Positions 34,106 to 43,214 of a stretch of 64,000 bases of DNA are shown one piece after another (position 1 is the stretch's first letter; every line of letters begins with the position of its first letter). The stretch spans positions 2,395,501-2,459,500 of the forward strand of contig NZ_BNJI01000001.1 of assembly GCF_016587415.1 (NCBI RefSeq). The letters are read 5' to 3'. Both the position numbers and the translations under genes were made by a program. This DNA comes from Ktedonobacter sp. SOSP1-85 (GTDB lineage Bacteria; Chloroflexota; Ktedonobacteria; Ktedonobacterales; Ktedonobacteraceae). Under the pieces are notes generated by a model. It was not told the origin of the DNA. It saw only the letters and a program-made list of their open reading frames with translations, and ran no database searches.

Positions 34106-34864
34106 ATGAATAACTATGACCTGATTGCGCCTTTTTATGATGCCGAACACGCCCAGTTCAGCGAAGATTTCGATATGTATCGCAACTTCGCTGAACTCTG
34201 CGGCGGCAAGATTCTGGAGTTGGCCTGCGGCAGTGGCCGCGTCCTGCTTCCCCTGGCAGAAGATGGCTACGAGGTTACGGGCGTCGATACCTCAGCGCAA
34301 ATGTTGGACCTCGCACGCCAGGTATTAGATGACGCTGGTCTCAGCAAACACTGTACCCTGGTACAGCAAGATGTCTGCACTCTGCGCCTGGAGCAGAAAT
34401 ATCGCCTGGCCTTTATCGCGCTTGGCTCCTTTGCACACATTACATCACGCGTCCAGCAGAAACAGGCCCTGGCCGCCATTCGTGCCCATCTCTCGGTCGG
34501 AGGCACTTTCATCCTGGATATTAGCAACGGTGACCTGCGCTATATGGAGGGTATGAGCGGGCAAATGCTACATCAGGGAACCTGGCAATCCGATGATCAA
34601 ACCTGGCTCTCCCACTTTGTCAGCCCGGCCGCCTCGCATGATCGCCACCTGCTGGAGCTAACACACTTTTATGATCAGCATCACCAGGGCGGACCCGTTC
34701 AACGTACGGTCGTCACGACACATCATTACCTCTTCGAACGTGGAGAGATTGAACTCCTTTTGGAGCAGGCAGGCTTTCAGGTAAAGGATACCTATGGCGA
34801 CTATGACCTGGCGCCCTACCAGCTAGAGAGTCCACGCCTGATTTGTATCGCCGAGGCCCGATAA
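34106..34864 (+). CDS. Class I SAM-dependent methyltransferase
   Basis: The 252-aa protein starts at ATG 34106 (MNNYDLIAPFYDAEHAQFSE). YDLIAPFYD and motif I ILELACGSGRVLLPLAEDGY (residues about 37-56), VTGVDTSAQMLDLARQ and the FIALGSFAHI motif IV place it with small-molecule methyltransferases of the ubiE/mycolic-acid-like class. The acceptor is unknown. It is likely co-transcribed with the gene before and endonuclease V after. Confidence 0.9.
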   Translation: MNNYDLIAPFYDAEHAQFSEDFDMYRNFAELCGGKILELACGSGRVLLPLAEDGYEVTGVDTSAQMLDLARQVLDDAGLSKHCTLVQQDVCTLRLEQKYRLAFIALGSFAHITSRVQQKQALAAIRAHLSVGGTFILDISNGDLRYMEGMSGQMLHQGTWQSDDQTWLSHFVSPAASHDRHLLELTHFYDQHHQGGPVQRTVVTTHHYLFERGEIELLLEQAGFQVKDTYGDYDLAPYQLESPRLICIAEAR

Positions 34865-34900
34865 CACATAATATTCACAACGCAGAGAAGGGAAAGGCAT

Positions 34901-35608
34901 ATGCAGATACCGCACCCATGGAATCTGAGCCCGGAGGCGGCAATCGCCCTGCAACATGAACTGGCGCAGCATATTATTCTGGAGGATCAGGTAGGCGAGG
35001 TACGCTACATCGCGGGAGTCGATATGGCCATCCACGAAGAGCATAATATGGCTCAGGCGGCCGTGGTGCTCCTCTCCTTCCCCGACCTGGAGATTGTGGA
35101 GCGGCACATCTACGAGGAGCCGATACAAATGCCCTATGTGCCGGGTCTCCTCTCGTTTCGCGAGGCGCCTAGCGTCCTGGGTGCCATACGCAAACTACGC
35201 CAGAAACCCGACCTGGTCATGGTAGATGGTCAGGGTATCGCTCACCCCAGGCGCATCGGCATTGGCGCGCACCTGGGTCTCTGGCTCAATATCCCCACCA
35301 TCGGCTGCGCCAAGTCACTGCTGGTTGGACACTACGATAAAGAGGCTCTCGGCGAAGAGGCTGGCTCCTGGGTTCCTCTCATTTACAAAAAAGAGGTCAT
35401 TGGTGCCATGGTGCGCACGCGCACACGTGTTAACCCCATGATTATCTCGCCAGGGCATCTCATTAGCCTGGAGACCAGCATCCGCTACGTTCTGGCCTGT
35501 AGTAAAGGCTACCGTCTGCCGGAGCCAACGCGCCAGGCCGATAAGCTCTCCAAAGACAAAACCTGGGTCGAGCCAGAAGCATCTGAGCAACCCACCCTGT
35601 GGTCGTAG
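34901..35608 (+). CDS. nfi: Endonuclease V
   Basis: Endonuclease V cuts one strand near deaminated bases such as hypoxanthine. The 235-aa protein begins MQIPHPWNLSPEAAIALQHE. The RNase H-like active site is visible: Asp41 in IAGVDMAI, Glu in PYVPGLLSFREAPSVL (near residue 88), and Asp in DLVMVDGQGIAHPRRIGIGA (near 109). HLGLWLNIPTIGCAKSLLVG follows the family closely. GVDMAIHE replaces the common GVDVSY, otherwise typical. Confidence 0.95.
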   Translation: MQIPHPWNLSPEAAIALQHELAQHIILEDQVGEVRYIAGVDMAIHEEHNMAQAAVVLLSFPDLEIVERHIYEEPIQMPYVPGLLSFREAPSVLGAIRKLRQKPDLVMVDGQGIAHPRRIGIGAHLGLWLNIPTIGCAKSLLVGHYDKEALGEEAGSWVPLIYKKEVIGAMVRTRTRVNPMIISPGHLISLETSIRYVLACSKGYRLPEPTRQADKLSKDKTWVEPEASEQPTLWS

Positions 35609-35643
35609 TAAGCGGCGACAAGATATGGGGATGCGCTGCTAAA

Positions 35644-35709
35644 TGGTGAATTCACATAATCTGTAGGGTCCATGCCGGCATGGACCCTACAGATTATGTG
35701 AATTCACCA
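35644..35709. terminator. Giant perfect hairpin between convergent nfi and histidine-kinase genes
   Basis: Two 32-nt perfect arms (TGGTGAATTCACATAATCTG TAGGGTCCATGC) flank a CG centre. The inner part GTAGGGTCCATGC is the short palindrome family also at 20052, 22728 and 58916. It lies 36 bp after the nfi stop and 43 bp before the kinase stop. Confidence 0.85.
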
Positions 35710-35751
35710 CTAAAGCACGCGCCTACATATCTGTGGTCGTAACATACAGGG

Positions 35752-36963
35752 CTACTCTCGGCTCGCGGCCTTCTGGCGCTTTGCCCCTTCCAGGATGGGC
35801 AGTGTGAAGTAGAAAGACGAACCTTTGCCTACCACGGTATCAAAGCTGATGGTGCCACCATGCTGCTCTACGATCAACCTGGCGATTGAGAGGCCCAGGC
35901 CATACCCACCCATTTTCGATTGCTGACTATGGTTGGATTGGTAGAAGCGCTCAAAAATATGTGGGCGATCCTCAACCTGAATACCATAGCCAGTATCGGT
36001 GACACTGATCATCTGAAAGTGTGCATCATGCACGCTGGCCGTAATAGTCACCGAGCCACCGGGTGGTGTATATTTAATGGCATTGGAGATCAGGTTATTT
36101 AAGACTTGCTTGATGCGCTGCGGATCAACATACAAGAGGGGCGTCTCGGGCGCAATCTCCAGGACGAGCGCAACCCCCGCCTTCAGCGCCTGCGGCTGCA
36201 AACTCCGCGTCACCAGGCGAACCAGCTCTAGCAACTGTACGCCTTGCTGCTTAGTTTCAAACTGTCCCAGGTCCGAGCGCGTCATAAACAAAATGTCTTC
36301 GACGATTGAGATAAGCTGCTGCACCCCCTCTTGAGCGTATCCCAGGTAGAGGCGCTGCTCATCATTCAATTCGCCCATATGCCCCTGCCAGAGAAGCTCA
36401 ATAAAGCCGTGGACCGAGTTTAAGGGTGTGCGCAACTCATGTGAAACCATTGAGACAAAATTCGAGCGCACCTGGTTCGCCACCTTGAGGGCTGAGAGGT
36501 CCCGCAGAGCCAAAACTGCGTACGGCTGTTCGGCTATACGAATAGGAGTTACACTGGAGGAGACTTCGCAAAAAATCTCCTCCTTTGCCCCGACCAGCAG
36601 TTCTTCGTTCTGTAGCGGCTCATCCTGTTGCAGGACCCGCGTCAGGGGACAGCTCGAAGTTCCACACAGCTCCATACGGTTCAGGTTCTTGCAGCGTAAT
36701 ACTTCGCGACATTTCCACAGCGTCCCCGGCTTGCCTCCAGGTAAGCGCAACATCTCCCTGGCCGCTGGATTGCTGTCGCGCAGGCAAAAGTCTTTATCCA
36801 GGACCAGTAGCGCGTCCGGACTATGCGTCATAAAAGACGTAAGCACCAACTCACGCTCCAACGGCACCGTCTCCTCACGCTTGCGGCGCCCCCGGCGAGG
36901 CGACACGACCGCCAGGTCATATGTCTCCTCTTCTCGACCTGTTCCTGACCCTTCTTGTGACAT
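35752..36963 (-). CDS. Sensor histidine kinase with PAS domain
   Basis: The start ATG 36963 (MSQEGSGTGREEETYDLAVV) follows CGGAAAGAT; 403 aa. A PAS domain spans about residues 40-160 (LTSFMTHSPDALLVLDKDFC), with CREVLRCKNLNRMELCGTSS adding Cys pairs that could bind a metal or cofactor (inference). The HisKA dimerisation box has SMVSHELRTPLNSVHGFIEL (His near 177). HATPase: NLISNAIKYTPPGGS, VTDTGYGIQVED and GGYGLGLSIARLIVEQHGGT. No membrane helix, so it is cytoplasmic. It is probably paired with the OmpR-type regulator at 37417-38100. Confidence 0.92.
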   Translation of the reverse strand: MSQEGSGTGREEETYDLAVVSPRRGRRKREETVPLERELVLTSFMTHSPDALLVLDKDFCLRDSNPAAREMLRLPGGKPGTLWKCREVLRCKNLNRMELCGTSSCPLTRVLQQDEPLQNEELLVGAKEEIFCEVSSSVTPIRIAEQPYAVLALRDLSALKVANQVRSNFVSMVSHELRTPLNSVHGFIELLWQGHMGELNDEQRLYLGYAQEGVQQLISIVEDILFMTRSDLGQFETKQQGVQLLELVRLVTRSLQPQALKAGVALVLEIAPETPLLYVDPQRIKQVLNNLISNAIKYTPPGGSVTITASVHDAHFQMISVTDTGYGIQVEDRPHIFERFYQSNHSQQSKMGGYGLGLSIARLIVEQHGGTISFDTVVGKGSSFYFTLPILEGAKRQKAASRE

Positions 36964-37030
36964 ATCTTTCCGCACCCTGACCCCCTACATTTCCAACATG
37001 TGCAATTCAAAATTTGTCCCATAGACGCCG

Positions 37031-37354
37031 CATTTATGACTCTGCTGGAAAATTTTATCAGGTTGTTCGAACAAGCTTGTGAGAAGCGCCCGAATTGTTG
37101 GTAGGGACCCGGTTTACCGCGTTCGAAGGCCATGTATGGCATGTCGGCGCAGCCGTATTTTTGCGAGGTGGCGAGCGCATGGTGACGTGAAAGGTCTTTT
37201 TCAGCGTCTTTCGGGCTGCGCCCACAGGCGATGAATCGCCTTTGGACGCGGTAAACCGGGTCCCTACCGAATTTTGAGCGCTCCCTTGCACTGTGTGCAG
37301 CTCTCCAAGCTCGGCAACTTGTCCAGACAAAATTTCCCAGCAGAGTCATAAATG
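37031..37354. repeat. 324-bp nested inverted-repeat element (MITE-like)
   Basis: Outer arms CATTTATGACTCTGCTGG (37031-37048) and CCAGCAGAGTCATAAATG (37337-37354) are perfect, continuing as AAATTTT. Inner arms GGTAGGGACCCGGTTTACCG (37100-37121) and its perfect complement (37247-37268) lie inside. The centre has GGCGATGAATCGCC (37228-37241), a small hairpin. No ORF is credible. It occupies the gap between the kinase and regulator genes. Confidence 0.8.
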
Positions 37355-37416
37355 GGGGCCTATGGTTCGCGTGCAAAGAAATGAGCACATCCCTACATCT
37401 TTACTTGCCTACTTGT

Positions 37417-38100
37417 CTACTTGCCTACAAACTTATAGCCAACGCCGCGCACCGAGAGAATGTAGAGCGGCTTGTCTGGATCGTCCTCCAGCTTGACGCG
37501 CAAGCGACGGATGTAGACATCGACGATATTACTGTTGTTCTCGTTATCGTTCCAGACCTCCGCCAATAATTGATCTCTATTCACCACCTGGCCCGCGCTA
37601 TGCATTAATACGCGCAAAACATGCATCTCGGTGGGTGTCAGGGTAACGGGCTGCTTCCCCGTCACGGCGACTTTCAGTTCGGCCGGGAAGAGCTCTATCT
37701 GCCCTCCACGGATACTCTGGTTGCCCGTTTTGCCACTCTTTTTGATCCGACGCAAAACGGCCTGCACACGCGCCACCAGTTCCTGGTGGTTATAGGGCTT
37801 GCAGATGTAATCATCTGCGCCAATGTTGAACCCCTGGAGCTTCGCCTCAATGGTGTCCTGGGCCGTCATAAAAATAAGGGGGATCTCATAGCCTTCCGCC
37901 TTTAGCTTGGCGGAAAACTCAAAACCATTGATATACGGCATCGTGACGTCCAGAATCAAGAGGTCCGGTTCTCGCTTCTGAATCATTTGCAAGGCCCCGC
38001 GAGGGTTATCCGCCGTTTCTACCTCGTATCCCTCTTTGCTCAGTACAAATTGCACCAGCGTATTGGCAAAGCGGTCGTCATCTACGACGAGAATGTACAC
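37417..38100 (-). CDS. OmpR/PhoB-family response regulator
   Basis: The start is taken as GTG 38100 (VYILVVDDDRFANTLVQFVL), with AGGAGAGGGAAG directly upstream; 227 aa, the family norm. The receiver domain (1-118) has DDD at 7-9, phospho-acceptor Asp51 in LILDVTMPYINGFE, and Lys in DDYICKPYN near 102. The winged-helix DNA-binding domain (about 132-225) has TPTEMHVLRVLMHSAGQVVN, then VDVYIRRLRVKLEDD and YILSVRGVGYKF. The partner kinase lies downstream on the same strand. An ATG at 38178 would add 26 unconserved residues. Confidence 0.93.
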   Translation of the reverse strand: MYILVVDDDRFANTLVQFVLSKEGYEVETADNPRGALQMIQKREPDLLILDVTMPYINGFEFSAKLKAEGYEIPLIFMTAQDTIEAKLQGFNIGADDYICKPYNHQELVARVQAVLRRIKKSGKTGNQSIRGGQIELFPAELKVAVTGKQPVTLTPTEMHVLRVLMHSAGQVVNRDQLLAEVWNDNENNSNIVDVYIRRLRVKLEDDPDKPLYILSVRGVGYKFVGK

Positions 38101-38316
38101 AGTCTTCCCTCTCCTGTCTTTCAGGTTGCCGTGCACACTGCTGTGGGCTGTGGGCACTTCCCAATGTCCATCTAACATATAGGCAATTACCTAATTACGT
38201 AATTGCCATTTACCCCATGTGAACCAGGTTAACCATTGGGTAGTCTGCGCTTATGAGCGTGGGTATAACGTCGCTACTCCCTTCCATCAGCGATCTCTCC
38301 CCCAACATGGTTACTG

Positions 38317-38367
38317 AAAAAAAGCAGTACCACCACTCGAGGAGGATGTTTAATGTTACTGCTTTTT
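38317..38367 (-). terminator. Intrinsic terminator-like element between mnmG and the regulator gene region
   Basis: On the minus strand, a GCAGTA/TACTGC stem with flanking A and T runs (AAAAAGCAGTA to TACTGCTTTTTTT) encloses about 27 nt. It lies downstream of the mnmG stop and has a U-run of seven. It would end the mnmG transcript before the response-regulator gene. Confidence 0.65.
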
Positions 38368-38435
38368 CTTCTTACTAATATTTTATAACCCCTATGCCTG
38401 TGTATGGTACACAGTACTATAGGCTTATGTCAAGA

Positions 38436-40496
38436 TTACAGCCTTAAAGCCCGTACTTTCTGGATATACACCATCAAAATGGCTATATCCGCGGGGGTTA
38501 CTCCCTCTACACGTGAGGCCTGCCCAACCGTCCTTGGCTGCGTCTTAAGCAGCTTCTGGCGCGCCTCCGTACGCAGGTGCTGCACATCGCGGTAATCCAG
38601 GTTCTCCGGAATACGCATCTCTTCCAGGCGCGAGGTGCGGCGCACCAATTGCTCCTGCTTGCGCACATAGTTCTCATACTTGACCTGGAGCTCAACCTCT
38701 TCAGCAGTATCCTCTGGCAGGTCGGTCAGTTCCATAAAGATCCTGGGCGCAGACTCCGCGCCATCCATGTTTGCGTGCTCTTCAACCATACGTTGCGAGA
38801 GTTGAGCGACCTGGAAGTACTTCACTGTTGGACGCCGCAATAGCTCTTTCGCGGACATCTTCTGTCCCAGCGGGGCAATTCCCAGCGTCTCGGCGTGCTG
38901 CTCTGTAACCCTTGAGGAGGTAAAGCTCACGCCCTCCAACACCTCCAGGGTACTCTGGATGGCCTCTCGCTTGCGCACTACCTGCTCATAGCGCTCATCT
39001 CCAATCATGCCCAGGCGATAGGCATGATCGCCCAGGCGCAGATCAGCGCTCTCAGGGCGCAGCAAGAGTCTGTGCTCGGCCCGCGAGGTATGCAGGCGAT
39101 AGGGCTCGCTCATAGGACGAGTCACCAGGTCGTCGATCAAGACACCGATGTAGGCTTCATGTCGCCCCAGCACAAAGCCATCCTCGCCACGCGCATAGAG
39201 CGCGGCATTAATGCCCGCCATGATGCCCTGAGCCGCGGCCTCCTCATACCCGGAGGTACCATTGATCTGGCCCGCCAGGAAGAGACCCGCTACGGGCTTG
39301 GTCTCCATCGTAGGGAAGAGCTGTGTGGGCAAGACATAGTCATACTCGACGGCATAGCCAACCCGCATGATCTCCGCCTTCGCCAGCGCGGGAATACTGC
39401 GCAGCATCTCCAACTGCACATCCTCGGGGAGGCTGGTATTCATGCCCTGGACATAGACCTCGCCCGTACGCCAGCCCTCCGGCTCCAGAAAGATCTGGTG
39501 CGAGACCTTGTCGGCAAAGCGCACAATCTTATCCTCAATAGAGGGGCAGTAGCGCGGTCCAACACCTTCGATGATGCCAGTATAGAGGGGAGAACGATGC
39601 AGGTTATCACGAATAATCTGATGGGTGCGCTCGGTTGTTCGCACCAGATAGCAAGGCAACTGCGGACGCCAGCCGCGCAGGTCCTCCTCCAGCACAGGAT
39701 AGACCGAGTTTGGTTTCCCGCCGGGTACCTGGATATCCTCGCGCGCCTCTGTATCCTGCGAAAAATAGAGCGGGACAGTACTTCCTGGCTGGCGCTCCGT
39801 CTTGCTGAAATCTATTGTGCGTGCATCGATACGCGGGGGAGTACCCGTCTTAAAACGCCGCATCTCCAGGCCCAGTGCACGCAGCGAATCGGAGATACCT
39901 AGCGCCGGACCTTCTCCGGCGCGCCCGCCTGGCTGCGTCTTCTCGCCAACCACCAGGCGACCATTAATAAATGTGCCCGTCGTCATCACCACTGAGCGCG
40001 CATGATACTCCCAACCGTTGCTGGTCACCACGCCATACATCACATGCCGCCCATCCTCGCGCTGCGTGCTCAGCAAGCGCAAGATCGTCGCCTGCCGTAG
40101 ATCGAGATTTGGCTGGCTCTCCAGCACAAACTTCATCGCCAGGCGGTAAGCCTGCTTATCACATTGCGCGCGCAAGGCCTGAACCGCTGGCCCCTTACTG
40201 GTATTCAGCAGGCGCATCTGGATAAAGGTGCGGTCGGTATTGCGCCCGATCTCGCCGCCAAGGGCATCAATCTCCTTGATCAGGTGTCCCTTGGCCGGTC
40301 CACCCATAGAAGGGTTACAGGGCATCAAGGCCACGCTATCCAGATTCATCGTGAGCAATAGGGTCTTGAGTCCCATGCGCGCGCTGGCCAGCGCGGACTC
40401 GCAGCCCGCGTGTCCCGCGCCCACAACGATAACATCATAATAGCCGTGCACACGCGGCTCAGAGGATGTGTGCAAGCTCTCTCCACTGTTAGTCAT
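38436..40496 (-). CDS. mnmG: tRNA uridine 5-carboxymethylaminomethyl modification enzyme MnmG
   Basis: MnmG, with MnmE, installs the cmnm5 group at U34 of several tRNAs and uses FAD and a folate. The 686-aa protein ([20 protein letters not shown]) has the FAD GxGxxG site in [20 protein letters not shown], and the MnmG signatures [38 protein letters not shown] and [20 protein letters not shown] in its family form. The C-terminal helical domain with LREFE-like [17 protein letters not shown] is intact. It is slightly longer than the usual 620-650 because of the N-terminus and linkers. Confidence 0.96.
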   Translation of the reverse strand: MTNSGESLHTSSEPRVHGYYDVIVVGAGHAGCESALASARMGLKTLLLTMNLDSVALMPCNPSMGGPAKGHLIKEIDALGGEIGRNTDRTFIQMRLLNTSKGPAVQALRAQCDKQAYRLAMKFVLESQPNLDLRQATILRLLSTQREDGRHVMYGVVTSNGWEYHARSVVMTTGTFINGRLVVGEKTQPGGRAGEGPALGISDSLRALGLEMRRFKTGTPPRIDARTIDFSKTERQPGSTVPLYFSQDTEAREDIQVPGGKPNSVYPVLEEDLRGWRPQLPCYLVRTTERTHQIIRDNLHRSPLYTGIIEGVGPRYCPSIEDKIVRFADKVSHQIFLEPEGWRTGEVYVQGMNTSLPEDVQLEMLRSIPALAKAEIMRVGYAVEYDYVLPTQLFPTMETKPVAGLFLAGQINGTSGYEEAAAQGIMAGINAALYARGEDGFVLGRHEAYIGVLIDDLVTRPMSEPYRLHTSRAEHRLLLRPESADLRLGDHAYRLGMIGDERYEQVVRKREAIQSTLEVLEGVSFTSSRVTEQHAETLGIAPLGQKMSAKELLRRPTVKYFQVAQLSQRMVEEHANMDGAESAPRIFMELTDLPEDTAEEVELQVKYENYVRKQEQLVRRTSRLEEMRIPENLDYRDVQHLRTEARQKLLKTQPRTVGQASRVEGVTPADIAILMVYIQKVRALRL

Positions 40497-40680
40497 ATTT
40501 CCGTACCTGGTCGCTTCTTCTCTATGAATGTTTCTTCACTCCAACACGGCTCATATTATGCCCCAGTCGTTCACCAGCGTCAATATTTGACACGCCAGCT
40601 AGGATTTTTCACGTTTTCAGCGCTAATGACTGTTTCAACAATCAGGCAGAATAAAATATCGACCCAACCGTCAAAAATGA

Positions 40681-40709
40681 TTGACGAAAGCCGCTGAACG
40701 TGCTATTAT
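40681..40709 (+). promoter_or_regulatory. Strong promoter of tRNA-Leu
   Basis: TTGACG (40681-40686), a 17-bp spacer and TATTAT (40704-40709) sit 12 bp before the tRNA start. This is a near-consensus housekeeping promoter. Confidence 0.8.
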
Positions 40710-40721
40710 CGTGGCACACAC

Positions 40722-40804
40722 GGGGCGATGGCGAAATGGTAGACGCAGGGGACTTAAAATCCCCAGGCTGAGAGGCCGTGAGGGTTCGAGTCCCTCTCGC
40801 CCTA
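40722..40804 (+). tRNA. tRNA-Leu (TAA)
   Basis: The 83-nt class II tRNA has acceptor GGGGCGA/TCGCCCT (first pair G-U, as in other tRNA-Leu), D arm GGCGAAATGGTAGACGC, anticodon arm GGGGA-CTTAAAA-TCCCC (anticodon TAA), long variable arm and T arm GAGGGTTCGAGTCCCTC. CCA is not encoded. A consensus promoter lies upstream and a terminator 56 nt downstream. Confidence 0.96.
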
Positions 40805-40860
40805 CCCTCTCACGAAACCCGCTTGAGAAGCGGCCTCAGAAAAAGAGAAATTTCCACGAA

Positions 40861-40884
40861 AGAGCCTGAAGGCTCTCTTTTTTT
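40861..40884 (+). terminator. Intrinsic terminator after tRNA-Leu
   Basis: AGAGCC-TGAA-GGCTCT followed by CTTTTTTT is a standard rho-independent terminator, 56 nt beyond the tRNA-Leu 3' end. Confidence 0.85.
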
Positions 40885-40980
40885 GTCGTTTTTTTGGAAA
40901 TCCCCAGGGTCAGAAAAGCACTTCTAGGTCTGGGGATCAGCATATCCCCAGACCTTCAGATTTTCAATTATTTAGCTAAA

Positions 40981-41052
40981 CGCCCTCAAAGGAAATCGAA
41001 CCCTCGTCAGGAGATTAAAAGTCTCCTATGCTAGCCGTTGCACCATGAGGTC
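40981..41052 (-). tRNA. tRNA-Lys-like (anticodon TTT)
   Basis: On the minus strand a 72-nt cloverleaf: acceptor GACCTCA/TGAGGGC with one A-G mismatch, D arm GGTGCAACGGCTAGCA, anticodon arm GGAGA-CTTTTAA-TCTCC (anticodon TTT), and T arm GAGGGTTCGATTTCCTT with two G-U pairs. Core folding is intact but the mismatches suggest a divergent or extra copy. It lies with other odd tRNA-like genes opposite to tRNA-Leu, in an island-like patch. It may be a functional or a relic gene. Confidence 0.7.
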
Positions 41053-41105
41053 AAGTAGGATCACCTTTCCCTGGTTCATATCCTAAAAGAAAGAAAGGGA
41101 AAGAT

Positions 41106-41330
41106 ATGGATGAGATCTGTGTTGAACTTACATTTGATAAAGAACTTCCCTGTGTCATCTGCGGAAAGCTGACAATCTGTGGTGTAGCCTGTCGCTCGGT
41201 GACGCAGGGCATCACAGGACACGAGTTCAGTGAAACATGGATACTTAACCCTTACTGCGAGCAGCGTACTGGGTGTAAAGACAAAGTATGGAAAAAAGTG
41301 AGAACCCCACGACTGGACTCGAACCAGTGA
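41106..41330 (+). CDS. Small Cys-rich protein (74 aa), putative zinc binder
   Basis: ATG 41106 follows GGGAAAGAT. The product MDEICVELTFDKELPCVICG then KLTICGVACRSVTQGITGHE has Cys pairs CVICG and CGVAC plus CEQRTGC near residue 51 and 56, a pattern suited to zinc. The last dozen codons overlap the antisense tRNA-like gene, so the true end may differ or the ORF may be spurious. No family is recognised. It sits between two tRNA-like genes, a context often seen in phage or tRNA-island DNA. Confidence 0.4.
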   Translation: MDEICVELTFDKELPCVICGKLTICGVACRSVTQGITGHEFSETWILNPYCEQRTGCKDKVWKKVRTPRLDSNQ

Positions 41331-41392
41331 CCTCTGTACGCGATTGCAGTTCCGTGCCCTGACAGTGCTCCGCCACCTGAGCTACCATGAAC
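41304..41392 (-). pseudogene. tRNA-like gene with abnormal anticodon arm
   Basis: On the minus strand a D arm GCTCAGGTGGCGGAGC and a good T arm ACTGGTTCGAGTCCAGT are present, but the acceptor (GTTCATG against CGTGGGG) pairs only weakly. Between CTGT and ACAG of the anticodon stem lie 24 nt instead of 7-9, so no standard anticodon loop forms. It is either a decayed tRNA or one with a short inserted segment. Confidence 0.5.
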
Positions 41393-41494
41393 GGCTGCTA
41401 GACGTGATATCGCCTGTCACCTGAGGAGACGTGCCTCATCATGAGGCGAACCCCAGCACTCAGTGATTGTCAGCCTTGCTTTGCTCATCGACGA

Positions 41495-41932
41495 CTATGC
41501 CTGCCCGGCAGCCGCTCTAATCCTTGCCTTATCTTCTGTTGACAGCGCGCTGTAGAAGCGCTTACCTGGGTAACCGCTTAACGCGTGAACGACATCTTGA
41601 GCCTTGGACGGATCTACCAAGAGAAAGAGAGCGGATGTCCCTGGAAGAAGGTGTTGCTTCACCTGCTGGACAAACCAATCATCAATGCTCTTACCCCACC
41701 CAGAGAGCAGCGTTTTGATGACATATTCCCATGTTTGGGCGTTAAAAGCATCTCCATCTGTGGGATCTACCACTTGTTGCACGATGACCTGGCCATCCAG
41801 CCGGATGATAACTATCGCTGCATCCCCAGGTGGAATGAGACCGCTTCTCTTTAATTCTTGAGTCCGCAGCCACAGCTGTTCCGCTTCCTGCTCACCGTCA
41901 AACACCAGCGCAATCAACCTACTCTCAGCCAT
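41495..41932 (-). CDS. DUF1269-like protein
   Basis: The 145-aa product (MAESRLIALVFDGEQEAEQL) has GAGGAGC as ribosome site. It follows the DUF1269 pattern: LIALVFDGEQEAEQLWLRTQ, then LIPPGDAAIVIIRLDGQVIV and the later VKQHLLPGTSALFLLVDPSK. The Gly-rich membrane segment typical of that family, which should lie in the middle, is not obvious here; DAFNAQTWEYVIKTLLSGWG takes its place. It is probably cytoplasmic. The function is unknown. Confidence 0.7.
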   Translation of the reverse strand: MAESRLIALVFDGEQEAEQLWLRTQELKRSGLIPPGDAAIVIIRLDGQVIVQQVVDPTDGDAFNAQTWEYVIKTLLSGWGKSIDDWFVQQVKQHLLPGTSALFLLVDPSKAQDVVHALSGYPGKRFYSALSTEDKARIRAAAGQA

Positions 41933-42780
41933 TTCTTTGCTCCTCCGCAGAGAAAATTTTCTTCATCGTTTCTTCCATTGGTCCTTCACCTCCAGGCTAA
42001 ACGTTGCCGTTGGTTGAGCAAACCAGCGTCGTTTTGGTAGGTTACTTCTTTTCTGGCAACCCTTTGCTGGCAATGATGGATGCATCTATAATTATCGATG
42101 CGCTATCTGGTATCAGCGGCAGCGCCTTCTGAACCGTGAAAAGCAGCCCTTCCACGTTTTTAACATTTTTCTCTGTTTTTTGTGATTATGCGCGCTGCAC
42201 TCCTCCAACACTTCGAGCCTGTCTCGTCGTGCTTGATAGCAAGAGCCTCCTGCTTTCTGTCACTATACAGATCCATCTCAAACAGAGCGGTGAAGATCTT
42301 TACATTGAGCTGGCTTTTCGCTACGAAGACGAGACACACAAGCATGAACAATGGCAAAAGCGTATACAGTAAGCCATAAAGCCTATAAGCGCTTACATCA
42401 GCAAAGAAGACCATAAATGTGAGAAACTGGCATTGCTTCAACTAATCGCAGTTAGTTCAAAACTATATTTACAAAAGCTAGTACATAACCAAAAAGCGTA
42501 TCGTGCAACGCTTTATTGTAGCGGATCAGAAAGCAATTAACATATTATCCATTCGAGAGAAGTCAGAGCGCTCCAATGAAATTGAATCTCCTTGTCCTTT
42601 ATCACAGCCGAAACATTGGAAACAATCTATTCGTTCTGAGGGGAGTGAAAAGCATCCGTCCTGAGAGAGGGTTATGTAGAGACAGACCACGCTAGTTGAA
42701 AACTCACTGCAACTGGTGGAACCTTCTTTCAAGCGATGTTGAGTCTCAAAAGAGTTCCCTAAGAGAAAAAGAGGGAAAAG
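41933..42780. other. Long AT-rich region without a convincing gene
   Basis: About 850 bp holds only short overlapping ORFs on both strands (a hydrophobic one on the minus strand at about 42160-42441), none with a good ribosome site and family likeness. It separates the DUF1269-like gene from the secreted repeat protein and may be decayed DNA. Confidence 0.35.
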
Positions 42781-43170
42781 GTGTTCAAACGTTGTTTGAC
42801 TTCACTCATTGGTTTGGCAAGTCTGTTACTGATCATGGGGATTTTTAGTCATCCCTCAAGCTACGCGGCAACACTCAAGGCCACAGTCGGCCCATATGGA
42901 CCCGATACGTGCGCTTCAGGCTATGTATGGCGCGAAGCGTTTGAAGGTGACCATGTCTGTGTGACGCCTGAACAACGCGCTCAGGCGAAGGCGGACAATA
43001 TTCAGGCTCAGTATCGCGTCAATCCGCAAGGGGCATATGGAAAAGCTTCTTGCCGCACCGGCTATGTGTGGCGTGAGTCATTTGTCGGAGATACAGTCTG
43101 CGTGACACCTGAACAACGTGCTCAGACGAAAGCTGATAACGCTGAGGCTCTCAAACGGTATGCGCCTTAA
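42781..43170 (+). CDS. Secreted protein with two Cys-containing GYVWRExFxGDxVCVTPEQR repeats
   Basis: The product starts at GTG 42781 (129 aa, read MFKRCLTSLIGLASLLLIMG) with a signal peptide likely cleaved after SSYAA near residue 30. The mature part consists of two units: CASGYVWREAFEGDHVCVTP and CRTGYVWRESFVGDTVCVTP, each followed by EQRAQ-KADN, separated by about 24 residues. Each unit has two cysteines that probably form a disulfide. The same kind of repeat occurs in Actinobacteria secreted proteins (knowledge recalled, not searched). The role is unknown. Confidence 0.75.
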   Translation: MFKRCLTSLIGLASLLLIMGIFSHPSSYAATLKATVGPYGPDTCASGYVWREAFEGDHVCVTPEQRAQAKADNIQAQYRVNPQGAYGKASCRTGYVWRESFVGDTVCVTPEQRAQTKADNAEALKRYAP

Positions 43171-43186
43171 AATAGGTTGTTCTTGT

Positions 43187-43214
43187 GGACAGGAGACATA
43201 CCAATCTCCTGTCC
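43187..43214 (+). terminator. Stem-loop after the secreted repeat protein gene
   Basis: GGACAGGAGA, an 8-nt loop and TCTCCTGTCC, 16 bp after the stop codon. The stem is 10 bp. There is no U-tract, so termination strength is uncertain. Confidence 0.5.

Noticed and set aside
42136..42441. Small membrane-protein genes on either strand
   Set aside because: Weak composition, no ribosome site and no recognisable family.
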